From: Microcoleus sp. AS-A8
GTDB lineage: Bacteria > Cyanobacteriota > Cyanobacteriia > Cyanobacteriales > Coleofasciculaceae
Direction of reading: 5' to 3'
Length of the DNA stretch: 59,417 bases
Assembly (NCBI GenBank): GCA_039962225.1
Contig: JAMPKV010000033.1
Coordinates: 1-59,417, forward strand
A model generated the notes under the pieces. It was not told the origin of the DNA and did not search any database. It saw nothing but the letters and a program-made list of their open reading frames with translations. The position numbers and the translations under genes are program-made. Positions 44,105 to 52,359 of the stretch are shown piece by piece (the stretch's first letter is position 1; each line of letters opens with the position of its first letter).

Positions 44105-46147
44105 ATGAGTCAATCATCCAATTCTCCTCTATCATCACCCCCGTCACTTCCCCCTAACCACGAGGAAGACAGCGCACAGAACTTTCCTTCAGTCTCTCGA
44201 CGGACGGCACTCAAATTACTCAGTGTTGGTGCTGTAGGTAGTGTTCTGGGATACTCTCGTTTCTCGAAGCCTCAGCCTACAGTTTTTCAGCAAGACACCC
44301 TGGATTTACCCCGCCATTTGAGCCAACCCAAAACAGTGGTTGTGGTGGGGGCAGGACTCGCGGGACTCGCTTGTGCCTATGAACTGAGTCAACGCGGATT
44401 TAGTGTCACGCTGTTGGAAAAGTCGCCTCAATTGGGAGGAAAAATTGCCAGTTGGCCGATCCAGGTAGGGGAGGAAACCTTCATGATGGAGCATGGGTTT
44501 CATGGCTTTTTCCCGCAATATTACAACCTCAACAGCCTGGTTGAAGAACTCAAAATTCGTGATAATTTTGTCTCGTTAGAGTCTTATGCGGTGGTTTTTC
44601 GCGATGGGAAATACCAGCCAGAGGTGTTTAAACCCAACCATTCAGCGTTTCCCTGGAATGTGGTAGATTTAGCGATCGCATCTCCCAATTGGCTACGCTG
44701 GGGGATTAATCTCACCAAACTGCAACACTGGAAAGTGTTCCGGGAAATTGGAGGGTTTCAGATTCCAGAGAGTTTTGAGCGCCTGGATTCCCTATCTGTG
44801 GCTCAATGGATTCAGCCCGATTTCCCCCAAGGACTTTATGATTTATACTTTTTACCCTTTGCCAAATCTAGCCTGAACGCCCCAGATGTCTTGAGTGTGG
44901 GAGAACTCATGCAGTTTTTCCACTTCTACTTTTTTGGCAATCCAGAGGGACTGGCTTTTAATGGCACCAGGCAAGATATGGGTACGAGTTTAGTGCAACC
45001 CATCCGTCGAGCGATTCAGCAACGGGGCGGCAAGATTGTCACAGAAGCAAGCGTAAGCCGGATTAACTGCCAACGCAATCAAATTGAATCTCTCAGCTAT
45101 CAGCAGGGAAGTGTGCAAAATGATGTTCCCTTTTGGGTTCAGCGTAGCGTGGGGAACTCCGAGTCAGTCGTAGGGGCGACGTATGCATCGCCCGAAAAAG
45201 AGTCAGGAGTGCTGGACTATTACGGGGCGGGGGATGCCGTTTTTGCCGCCGTACCGGGAAGCGATGAAGCCATTTCTCTCACCTGTACTCACCAAGGCTG
45301 TACCGTGCAGCACCAAGCGGATGGGAAGTTTCTTTGTCCTTGTCACGGCGCACTCTATGACAAGGAGGGGCGAGTCTTGGCAGGGCCGGCTCAACGGGAT
45401 TTACCTCGTTTCCAAATTACTCAACGCACTGAAGATCAGGTGCAACTGGTAGGGGCGACACAGGCATTGCCCCTACAAACCTCTGGAGAGACAATTCAGG
45501 CTGATTATTATGTGTTTGCCACCGATGTACCTGGAGTCCAGCAGCTATTTAAGCGGTGCGAAGGTGAGGTGAATCCACAGGTACAAACTCAGGTGGAGAA
45601 ATTAGCGATCGCAGACCCATTTGCCGTTGCCCGTTTCTGGTTTGACCGCGACTTTGACTGGGAACACAGTAATTTTACTTCGTTATCGGGCTATCAACTC
45701 ACCGATAGCATCACGCTGTATCACCGAATTCAAGACCAATTTATCGCTTGGCACGAGAAAACGGGGGGCAGTGTGGTGGAGTTACATGCTTACTGCTACA
45801 AAGAAAAACAATTCCCGAATCAGCAAGCTTTGCTGACGACATTTGAACAGGAACTTTATGAAATTGTCCCCTTTCTGAAACAGGCGACGATGCTACATCG
45901 AGAACTGGTGAATCAGAAGAATTTCTCTGGCTATCCACCCGGAAGTTATGCCCAGCGTCCCGAAACTTCCACCGATATTTCCAATCTGATTTTTGCCGGG
46001 GATTGGGTGAAGATGCCGTTTCCTTGTGGCTTGATGGAACGGGCGATTAGTAGTGGGTTACTGGCAGCGAATCAGATTTTGCAGCGAGAGGGGTTAAAGA
46101 GGCGATCGCTGTTTTCAGTGAATCCGGAAGGTATCTTGAAAATTTAG
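44105..46147 (+). CDS. cruE: FAD-dependent carotenoid desaturase/methyltransferase with inserted Rieske domain (CruE/CrtU-like)
   Basis: 680 residues from ATG 44105. N-terminal region carries a twin-arginine-like stretch (SRRTALKLLSVGAVGSVLGY), then FAD-binding VVVVGAGLAGLACAYELSQR and LLEKSPQLGGK. The phytoene-desaturase-like body is interrupted at ~380-430 by a Rieske [2Fe-2S] domain: Cys394-x-His396 and Cys411-x2-His414, plus Cys399/Cys413 as the likely disulfide. The C-terminal FAD region has FAGDWVKMPFPCGLMERA. CruE/CrtU enzymes convert beta-carotene rings to aromatic rings by desaturation and methyl migration. A CruH-like oxygenase lies 936 bp downstream. Two short palindromes (45170, 45449) are translated in frame. 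Confidence 0.75.
   Translation: MSQSSNSPLSSPPSLPPNHEEDSAQNFPSVSRRTALKLLSVGAVGSVLGYSRFSKPQPTVFQQDTLDLPRHLSQPKTVVVVGAGLAGLACAYELSQRGFSVTLLEKSPQLGGKIASWPIQVGEETFMMEHGFHGFFPQYYNLNSLVEELKIRDNFVSLESYAVVFRDGKYQPEVFKPNHSAFPWNVVDLAIASPNWLRWGINLTKLQHWKVFREIGGFQIPESFERLDSLSVAQWIQPDFPQGLYDLYFLPFAKSSLNAPDVLSVGELMQFFHFYFFGNPEGLAFNGTRQDMGTSLVQPIRRAIQQRGGKIVTEASVSRINCQRNQIESLSYQQGSVQNDVPFWVQRSVGNSESVVGATYASPEKESGVLDYYGAGDAVFAAVPGSDEAISLTCTHQGCTVQHQADGKFLCPCHGALYDKEGRVLAGPAQRDLPRFQITQRTEDQVQLVGATQALPLQTSGETIQADYYVFATDVPGVQQLFKRCEGEVNPQVQTQVEKLAIADPFAVARFWFDRDFDWEHSNFTSLSGYQLTDSITLYHRIQDQFIAWHEKTGGSVVELHAYCYKEKQFPNQQALLTTFEQELYEIVPFLKQATMLHRELVNQKNFSGYPPGSYAQRPETSTDISNLIFAGDWVKMPFPCGLMERAISSGLLAANQILQREGLKRRSLFSVNPEGILKI
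45170..45193 (+). repeat. Short GTAGGGGCGA palindrome within cruE, copy 1
   Basis: GTAGGGGCGA (45170-45179), spacer, TCGCCC (45188-45193). It sits in a stretch (VQRSVGNSESVVGATYASPE) that looks like an insertion just ahead of the Rieske domain. Confidence 0.6.
45449..45476 (+). repeat. Short GTAGGGGC palindrome within cruE, copy 2
   Basis: GTAGGGGC (45449-45456) and GCCCCTAC (45469-45476), perfect 8-bp arms, translated as VGATQALPLQ just after the Rieske domain. Same family as 45170. Confidence 0.65.
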
Positions 46148-46230
46148 CTTCTACTGTGTTGCTAATGGCGAATAGATGGAACTTATCCCCACTAGCCATT
46201 ACCCAATGGAGCCAACTAAAACTCCTTTTG

Positions 46231-46260
46231 TTCGCGATTGCCCTTTAGGGCAATCGCGAA
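46231..46260. terminator. Perfect 13-bp hairpin at convergent cruE and coiled-coil gene ends
   Basis: TTCGCGATTGCCC (46231-46243), loop TTTA, GGGCAATCGCGAA (46248-46260). The stop codon of the minus-strand gene (46245-46247) lies in the loop. No U-run, so possibly a bidirectional terminator or mRNA 3' protector. Confidence 0.6.
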
Positions 46261-46796
46261 CCGATTTTGCATTTTAACAGTTCCTGGAAAACTCGCTTTT
46301 TACACAACTGTACCCTAACTTCATAAGAATGCTCCCTAATCTCACGAGCTCGAGCTTGAATTTTATAAGACTGAACTGTAATCTGCTTAGACTCAGCCCT
46401 AAGCTGAATAGAATGAGCGATCATCTGATGAGACTCAGCCCTAATGTTACTAAACTCAGCCTTAAACTTATAAATTCTGCTTCCGACAAATCTTTTTGCT
46501 TTGAGCATACGGCTTGCCAAAAGCTTAGCCTCATCCATTGGGAGCTTCTTTGAGTTAATCAGATTAGAGATTTCCTGATTCATCCATTCCAGTTCTTGCT
46601 TTGCAAACTCCAATTCCTGAAGGCATTTATTTGTATACTCATACGCATCAGCCAACTCTTGCTTCAAGCTTTTTACATGTTCTTGCAAGAGTTCCATGTC
46701 TTGCTCCATATCCCATATTTTTCTCTCGTTCAACTCTTTGATTGGAGCCAGATTAGAAGGGTTATCTTGATTAGAACTTGAGCTTTCACTATTCAT
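46245..46796 (-). CDS. Coiled-coil protein, unknown function
   Basis: 183 residues, no signal or membrane segment. Residues ~20-80 are a predicted coiled coil (EQDMELLQEHVKSLKQELAD). Residues ~115-165 show repeating units of the IRAESHQMIAHSIQ, LRAESKQITVQSYK and IQARAREIREHSYE kind, a ~14-residue periodicity fitting a long amphipathic helix. Basic C-terminus. No family recognised; possibly structural. Confidence 0.65.
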   Translation of the reverse strand: MNSESSSSNQDNPSNLAPIKELNERKIWDMEQDMELLQEHVKSLKQELADAYEYTNKCLQELEFAKQELEWMNQEISNLINSKKLPMDEAKLLASRMLKAKRFVGSRIYKFKAEFSNIRAESHQMIAHSIQLRAESKQITVQSYKIQARAREIREHSYEVRVQLCKKRVFQELLKCKIGSRLP

Positions 46797-47082
46797 AAAC
46801 TTTTAGATTAAGATTTAGTTTATTCATCAGCTGGATTACTTCCTGCTTGTATCTTAGTACATCTGCTAAAAAGTATACTTGTCATAATTGTAGACATAAT
46901 AACTAAATGCCTTAAACCTCCAGCGAGTTCAAACCTCTCCAACGGTTGCTTACTGAGGGGTTTGACCTCCATTCCTTATAATTAATGATTATTAACTCGT
47001 GATTCAACATGAAAGATGGGTTAGAGACTCCAGTCTCTAACCCGCGAGAATCCACAGCTAATTTTGCCTGCAAGCTAACATC
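46797..47082. other. Intergenic region, 286 bp, with a 12-bp perfect inverted repeat
   Basis: Divergent spacer before the Rieske oxygenase gene. GGGTTAGAGACT (47018-47029) and AGTCTCTAACCC (47032-47043) form a near-perfect palindrome 40 bp before the ATG at 47083. It could be a dispersed repeat, an operator or an mRNA leader hairpin. Confidence 0.5.
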
Positions 47083-48144
47083 ATGCAATCTCCCTGTCTC
47101 ACCAACCAGCGCCTTGATATTCGTCAGTTGGGAATTAACCCTAATCATTGGTATGTTGTTGCCAAGAGCAGTGAGGTTAACACCCAGCCTTTCGCTGTCA
47201 CTCTGTGGAATCAGCCGATTGTCCTTTATCGAGATGATATGGGTGGAGTCCATGCCCTAGAAGACCGCTGTCCTCATCGGCAAGTTAAACTCAGTCATGG
47301 TCGAGTTATAGGCGAACGATTAGAATGTCAATACCACGGATGGCAATTTAAGTCAAGTGGTGAGTGTGCTGCCGTTCCCTATTTAGCCGCCAATCAGAAA
47401 CTACCGAACTGTAAAATTCGCGCTTATCCCGTTCAGGAACAAGATGGTTTTATCTGGCTGTTTCCGGGCGACGTAGAGACATTGCACTCATCTTCCATAG
47501 AGCCAATGGGTGTACCCGAATGGGAACATCTCAACTACATTGCGACTGTTTCGGTGATTGAATGTAAAGCCCACTATTCCTATCTAATTGAGAACCTGAT
47601 GGATATGTATCACGGGCATTTGCATCAGGACTGGCAAGCTTGGACGGATGCCGTGTTAGAAGATATCGAAGAAAAAGATAATCGGGTGGATGCCCATTAT
47701 CAGGCACAAAGTTATTACAGAATAGACAAAATTTGGTCAATTTCTCAGTTGTTTTTCCCAGCCTTGCGACGCCTCCATCCGGAACCTTTGGATGTGAGTT
47801 ATGTGTATCCCCATTGGGTTTCTACCTTAGGAAAGGATTTTAAGATTTACTGTTTATTTTGCCCGGTGAGTAAGACAGAAACTCGTGCTTATTTGATTCA
47901 CTTTACTTCGTTAAATGCCTTCTGGCGTTTGCACAAGTTACCCGTATGGTTTCGTCGGTTTGTGAAAGATAGTTTGTTTGGTTCGGCACAAAAGTTACTG
48001 GATGGATTGGTGCGTCAGGATGTGTTGATGATTGAGGAGGAACAACAGGCGTATTTGAATCATTCTGAGCGGAAAGGGTATGAGTTGAATCGGGCGTTAG
48101 TGAGTGTGCAACGGTTGATTCGGAGTCAGGTGGAGGGGGGGTAG
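47083..48144 (+). CDS. cruH: Rieske non-heme iron oxygenase (CruH-like)
   Basis: 353 residues. Rieske centre Cys63-Pro-His65 (DRCPHRQVKLS) and Cys82-x2-His85 (CQYHGWQF). Catalytic domain with mononuclear iron site in ENLMDMYHGHLHQDW, giving the D-x-x-H-x(n)-H pattern. No signal peptide. CruH is a Rieske-type oxygenase that oxidises the C18 methyl groups of renierapurpurin toward synechoxanthin. The assignment rests on class, size and proximity to the cruE-like gene and is inference; other Rieske hydroxylases (for example of chlorophyll or aromatic substrates) remain possible. Confidence 0.65.
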   Translation: MQSPCLTNQRLDIRQLGINPNHWYVVAKSSEVNTQPFAVTLWNQPIVLYRDDMGGVHALEDRCPHRQVKLSHGRVIGERLECQYHGWQFKSSGECAAVPYLAANQKLPNCKIRAYPVQEQDGFIWLFPGDVETLHSSSIEPMGVPEWEHLNYIATVSVIECKAHYSYLIENLMDMYHGHLHQDWQAWTDAVLEDIEEKDNRVDAHYQAQSYYRIDKIWSISQLFFPALRRLHPEPLDVSYVYPHWVSTLGKDFKIYCLFCPVSKTETRAYLIHFTSLNAFWRLHKLPVWFRRFVKDSLFGSAQKLLDGLVRQDVLMIEEEQQAYLNHSERKGYELNRALVSVQRLIRSQVEGG

Positions 48145-48164
48145 GAGGCGATTGAATCACAGAC

Positions 48165-48244
48165 GTAGGGTGTGTTAGGCTCCGGCCGTAACGCACTAAC
48201 CTGTAAAACTTTGATGCGTTACGCTGTCGAAGCTCGCATCCTAC
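48165..48244. repeat. MITE-like 80-bp structured repeat
   Basis: Begins GTAGGGTGTGTTAGG and ends GCATCCTAC (partial terminal inversion). Inside, CGTAACGCA (48187-48195) pairs perfectly with TGCGTTACG (48215-48223). Repeats of this GTAGGGTGTGTTAGGC type are familiar in many cyanobacterial genomes. No transposase inside. Confidence 0.6.
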
Positions 48245-48290
48245 AACTTGCACAAATGTTCAAAAGAAGGGTGATAAGTATATAAGAAAG

Positions 48291-49598
48291 ATGACTGGGG
48301 CAAGAGAGCAAATGGCTAAAACTGCGATGAAACGCAAGTTTTTAGTGGGGACAACTGCGATCGCATTAACAGCAGTGGCGATCGCAGGCTTTGACACTTA
48401 TCTAACTCCAAGCTGGGCACAGTCCCAACCAAGTCCAGCTATGGGAGCAGCGGAGAGTTCAAAAGAGCTGGTGGATGAAGTCTGGCAAATCGTTGAGCGG
48501 CAGTATATCGATACTACCTTCAACGGCAAGGACTGGAAAGCTGTGCGCCAGCAGTATCTAAATCGTTCCTATGCCTCTAAAGAGGAAGCCTATAAAGCGA
48601 TTCGGGAGATGCTCGCTCAGTTAGGCGACACCTTTACTCGGTTCTACGATCCTCAGGAGTTCAAAGCGCTGCAAGTTGACACCACCAGCGGTTCAGCCGG
48701 GGTAGGACTTCCGTTGATTCAAGATCAAACAACCAAGAAACTGGTGGTTATCACTCCCATTGAAGAATCTTCAACCTTCAAAGCGGGGATTTTACCGGGG
48801 GATGTACTGGTCAAAATTAATGGTGCAAGTACTCAAGGAATGAGTACGGTTGACGCTTACAACCGCCTTAGGGGGAAACCGGGAACAACCGTCGCCCTAA
48901 CAGTACGGCGAGGTCAACAAGAGCAGGAGTTTAGGATTGCCAGAGAGCAAGTTGAAGTGCGCCCAGTGCGCTACCGCAGCGAGACAACCCAAGTGGGCAA
49001 AATTGGCTACATTCGTCTCAATCAGTTCAGTGCCGGTGCGGCTGCGGAAATGCGAACAGCGATTAAAGATTTAGAAGGGCAGAAGGTTGGTGGCTATATT
49101 TTAGATTTGCGTACCAATCCAGGTGGATTATTATTCTCCATCATTGAGATAGCCCGGATGTGGCTGCAAGAGGGTACTATTGTCTCTACCTTTAACCGCC
49201 AGGGAGAGCTAGACCGCGAGATAGCAAACGGACGCGCCCTCACCGATAAGCCACTTATTATTCTTGTCAATGAGGGGACAGCTAGCGGCAGTGAAATTTT
49301 ATCTGGGGCATTGCAGGATAATCAGCGAGCCATTTTAGTGGGTACCAAAACCGTTGGCTATAACTCGATCCAGTCGGTGCGAGGACTTGAGGATGGATCA
49401 GGTTTGGCTGTAACAATTGCGAAGTGGCGGACTCCGAAAGAACGAGATATTGGCCAATCAGGAATTGCCCCCGATATCGTGGTTAATCTGACACCAGCTC
49501 AACAACAAGCCATGATTCGATCGCGTTCAGCAGGTACAATGGCTGATCCTCAGTATGCTAAGGCAGTGGAGAGGCTCACGTCGTTGATCAAGAAATAG
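48291..49598 (+). CDS. CtpA-type S41 C-terminal processing protease homologue, catalytic Lys missing
   Basis: 435 residues. Signal peptide (~15-44, KFLVGTTAIALTAVAIAG), helical N-domain, PDZ (~115-200: VVITPIEESSTFKAGILPGD), S41 core with GYILDLRTNPGGLL. Ser332 in NEGTASGSEIL matches the nucleophile, but the base lysine 25 residues later (SFGKGLVQ in active homologues) reads TVGYNSIQ, with Tyr357. The rest of the family's end, QSVRGLEDGSGLAVTIAK, is intact. So a thylakoid-lumen or periplasmic protein that may bind but not cut. CtpA proper matures the D1 protein; this paralogue is probably not that enzyme. Confidence 0.88.
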   Translation: MTGAREQMAKTAMKRKFLVGTTAIALTAVAIAGFDTYLTPSWAQSQPSPAMGAAESSKELVDEVWQIVERQYIDTTFNGKDWKAVRQQYLNRSYASKEEAYKAIREMLAQLGDTFTRFYDPQEFKALQVDTTSGSAGVGLPLIQDQTTKKLVVITPIEESSTFKAGILPGDVLVKINGASTQGMSTVDAYNRLRGKPGTTVALTVRRGQQEQEFRIAREQVEVRPVRYRSETTQVGKIGYIRLNQFSAGAAAEMRTAIKDLEGQKVGGYILDLRTNPGGLLFSIIEIARMWLQEGTIVSTFNRQGELDREIANGRALTDKPLIILVNEGTASGSEILSGALQDNQRAILVGTKTVGYNSIQSVRGLEDGSGLAVTIAKWRTPKERDIGQSGIAPDIVVNLTPAQQQAMIRSRSAGTMADPQYAKAVERLTSLIKK

Positions 49599-49793
49599 CA
49601 TCCTCATCTTGAAGCCATTGAATCGCTTGACTTATTGGATTTGCCCCAGAATTTGATATAAACTTCAGGCGCTAAGTATTTTCATCGCAGAAAAGCAATT
49701 AATAAATTATGCCGCAAGGCTGATCCTGCCCCATAACCGAGGAATTATGGGGAAGACTTACCATAGATTCATTCTGCTAATCGCTTGCCAGTT

Positions 49794-52133
49794 ATGAGCT
49801 ATTGCCTGAATCCAAGCTGCTCGAAGCCCCAAAATCCCAATGGCATCCAGTTATGCCGAAATTGCGGGTCAACCTTGTTGCTCCAAAAGCGCTATCAAGC
49901 CCTAAAGCTGATTGGTCAAGGTGGCTTTGGCAGAACCTTTCTGGCCGTGGATGGAGGTAAACCCTCTAAACCACGCTGTGTGATTAAGCAGTTTTTCCCC
50001 CAACAACCCGGTACGGATCATGCCCAGAAAGCCGCAGAATTATTTCGCCAGGAAGCTAAGCGATTAAAGGAACTCGGCAAACATCCCCAAATTCCCACAC
50101 TGCTAGCTTATTTTGAACAAAAAGGACAGCAATACTTAGTACAAGAATGTATCGAGGGGCAAAATCTGGCTCAAGAACTCGCAGAGGAAGGCGCTTTCAA
50201 CGAAAGCCAGATTCGGGAATTGCTCACCAGTTTGCTACCCATCCTCAAATTTGTCCATGAGCATCAGGTCATCCACCGAGACATTAAACCCGCCAATATC
50301 ATTCGCCGCATTTCCCCAACTCTGGGAACCCAACGGGGAGTAACACTCACTCATCGCCGAAAAAGTCAACTGGTTCTGGTCGATTTTGGTGCCGCCAAAT
50401 TCGCAACAGGAACCGCCTTATTGAAGACAGGGACTTCCATTGGTAGTGCGGAGTATACCGCTCCCGAACAAATTAGAGGTAAAGCGGTTTTTGCTAGCGA
50501 TCTCTACAGCTTAGGCGTCACTTGCATTCATCTGCTCACCCAGATTCCGCCCTTTGATTTATTTGATAGCAGTGAGGATACCTGGGTTTGGCGAGATTTC
50601 TTGCTCAGTCCGGTGAGTCCTCCTTTAGCGAGGGTTTTGGACAAATTACTGCGAAGTGCAACCAAGCGACGCTATCAATCAGTCGCTGAAGTCGTCAAGG
50701 ACTTAACCTTTGTGCCGACTCCAAGCGCCAAACAAACCTTTTGTGTTCCTAGAACCCATTTCCCCTCGAAACCTCAATCCACTCCAGAGCAAGCGGTTCA
50801 CGCTTCCAAGGCATCACCCCTACAAACCCCAGCCTGGTTGGATGCAGACATTTTCGAGGACTATTGTGATCAAACCCGGTGCGTTTTTCCGTTTGACGTG
50901 GCATCAGAGGCTCCGATTCAGCCTGTCGCTCATCAGCATGATTCATGGGTTACGACGACGCCGAGAAACCTGCGGCAAGCAGCAGCTTTGAGAGTGGGAT
51001 TTGTCACGTTGATGATTTTCGCAACCAGTAGTTTGGTTCGATTGGCAGCTAATCATTGGACTGAGGCGACGCTCTCTCCTGGAGATTCACTCTACACCCT
51101 ATCAGGCACTGAGCCACCCAGGTCTGACTTTTTAGAAATGGCTCAACCCATCTATACTATCTCTAAGTCAGGCTCGGTACTTTCCCTAGCGATCAGTCCA
51201 GATGGTCAAACCCTGGTCAGTGGTAGTGATAGTGATTGGTGGGAGGTTTCTCCCTCGGCTGAACCGGGAACATCTCGTGCGGTCAAAGACCACCAGCAAA
51301 GTAAAATTACAGTCTGGGATCTGCCGACCGGAAAACGGCGCTACACCTTGGATACTCAGTACCCCGTTTGGTCAGTTGCCCTCAGTCCCGATAGCCAGAT
51401 TCTGATTGCGAGCACAACTAATCATAGTACCGATCAATCGCGCAGCTCTGGAGAGCAAGGCAGTATTCAGCTTTGGGACCTGGGCACCGGCAAACTGCTC
51501 CGCACCATCCCGAAATCCGCAGAGGATGGAAAGTTTGTGGCAATCAGTCCCGATGGACAAACCCTCGCCAGTAGTGCGAATGAAAGCATCAAGCTTTGGG
51601 ACTTGCAAACTGGAAAACTGATACGTACTCTGGATACACAAGCATCGGGTGTTGATGCTCTTGTTTTTAGTCAAGATGGACAGACGCTTGCTAGTACTGG
51701 GTTTGACGGAAGTATCACCCTATGGAATCGGCGTACTGGAGACTTGATCCGCACTTTAGAGGGACAAATTGGTGCTTTAGATTCCATTAGCATTAGTCCC
51801 GATGGTCAAACGGTGGTGAGTGGTATCACAAGGGGGGAACAGGGAGCGATCGCCACTTGGAATGTGCATACCGGAAAACTGATACATACGTTTAATCCAC
51901 CGAATCCGGTTGATAAAGTGGCAATCAGTCCCGATGGGAAAACCTTTGCCAGTAGCAGTTGGGATTCCAAGGCAGGAACCATTAAGATTTGGAATCTAGA
52001 AACGGGAAAACTCCTGCGGACTCTACAGGCTCACCTGAGTGTAGTTGATTCTCTCAGCTTCAGTCCCGATGGGAAGACCCTCATCAGTGGCAGTCTTGAC
52101 CAATCCATCAAAATTTGGCAAGTTTATCCTTAA
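49794..52133 (+). CDS. Ser/Thr protein kinase with N-terminal zinc ribbon and C-terminal WD40 repeats
   Basis: 779 residues from ATG 49794 (TTG 49785 would add three). Zinc ribbon with Cys4, Cys9, Cys21 and Cys24. Kinase domain (~31-300): GQGGFGRTFLA, VIKQFF (Lys), HRDIKPANI with Asp163, and DFGAAKF with Asp197. Linker rich in Pro/Gln, one membrane segment (~400-417: VGFVTLMIFATSSLVRLAA), then six to seven WD40 repeats (~455-779) with SPDGQTLVSG and SIKLWDLQTGKL units. Kinase inside and propeller across the membrane implies a receptor-like kinase. Active-site residues are intact. Standard cyanobacterial Pkn-WD40 architecture. Confidence 0.93.
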   Translation: MSYCLNPSCSKPQNPNGIQLCRNCGSTLLLQKRYQALKLIGQGGFGRTFLAVDGGKPSKPRCVIKQFFPQQPGTDHAQKAAELFRQEAKRLKELGKHPQIPTLLAYFEQKGQQYLVQECIEGQNLAQELAEEGAFNESQIRELLTSLLPILKFVHEHQVIHRDIKPANIIRRISPTLGTQRGVTLTHRRKSQLVLVDFGAAKFATGTALLKTGTSIGSAEYTAPEQIRGKAVFASDLYSLGVTCIHLLTQIPPFDLFDSSEDTWVWRDFLLSPVSPPLARVLDKLLRSATKRRYQSVAEVVKDLTFVPTPSAKQTFCVPRTHFPSKPQSTPEQAVHASKASPLQTPAWLDADIFEDYCDQTRCVFPFDVASEAPIQPVAHQHDSWVTTTPRNLRQAAALRVGFVTLMIFATSSLVRLAANHWTEATLSPGDSLYTLSGTEPPRSDFLEMAQPIYTISKSGSVLSLAISPDGQTLVSGSDSDWWEVSPSAEPGTSRAVKDHQQSKITVWDLPTGKRRYTLDTQYPVWSVALSPDSQILIASTTNHSTDQSRSSGEQGSIQLWDLGTGKLLRTIPKSAEDGKFVAISPDGQTLASSANESIKLWDLQTGKLIRTLDTQASGVDALVFSQDGQTLASTGFDGSITLWNRRTGDLIRTLEGQIGALDSISISPDGQTVVSGITRGEQGAIATWNVHTGKLIHTFNPPNPVDKVAISPDGKTFASSSWDSKAGTIKIWNLETGKLLRTLQAHLSVVDSLSFSPDGKTLISGSLDQSIKIWQVYP

Positions 52134-52282
52134 CGGGGCGAGGTCGAAAAGGACAAATGGTGTTTGTGTATACAATCTGCCTTCACACAAATGCCCATCT
52201 CTGAGGAGATAAGAGTTGAGTGTGGATGCTGGTATTTTGATCAAGATAGCTCATAGGCAGAGAAAAAGCATAAGCTTGCTGA

Positions 52283-52313
52283 ACCCCAGTGTACCCTTCT
52301 GGGGTCTTTTTTT
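52283..52313 (+). terminator. Rho-independent terminator after the kinase gene
   Basis: ACCCCAG (52283-52289), 9-nt loop, CTGGGGT (52299-52305), C, then seven T residues (52307-52313). It lies 150 bp past the kinase stop, so either the mRNA has a long tail or a small RNA precedes it. Confidence 0.85.
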
Positions 52314-52359
52314 AGGGGTTCAGGTAACAATGTAACTACCTGTTTATCCAGCGAGCAAA

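Noticed and set aside
46912-47253. 113-codon minus-strand ORF opposite the Rieske oxygenase start
   Set aside because: Antisense to clear Rieske coding sequence and no recognisable domain.
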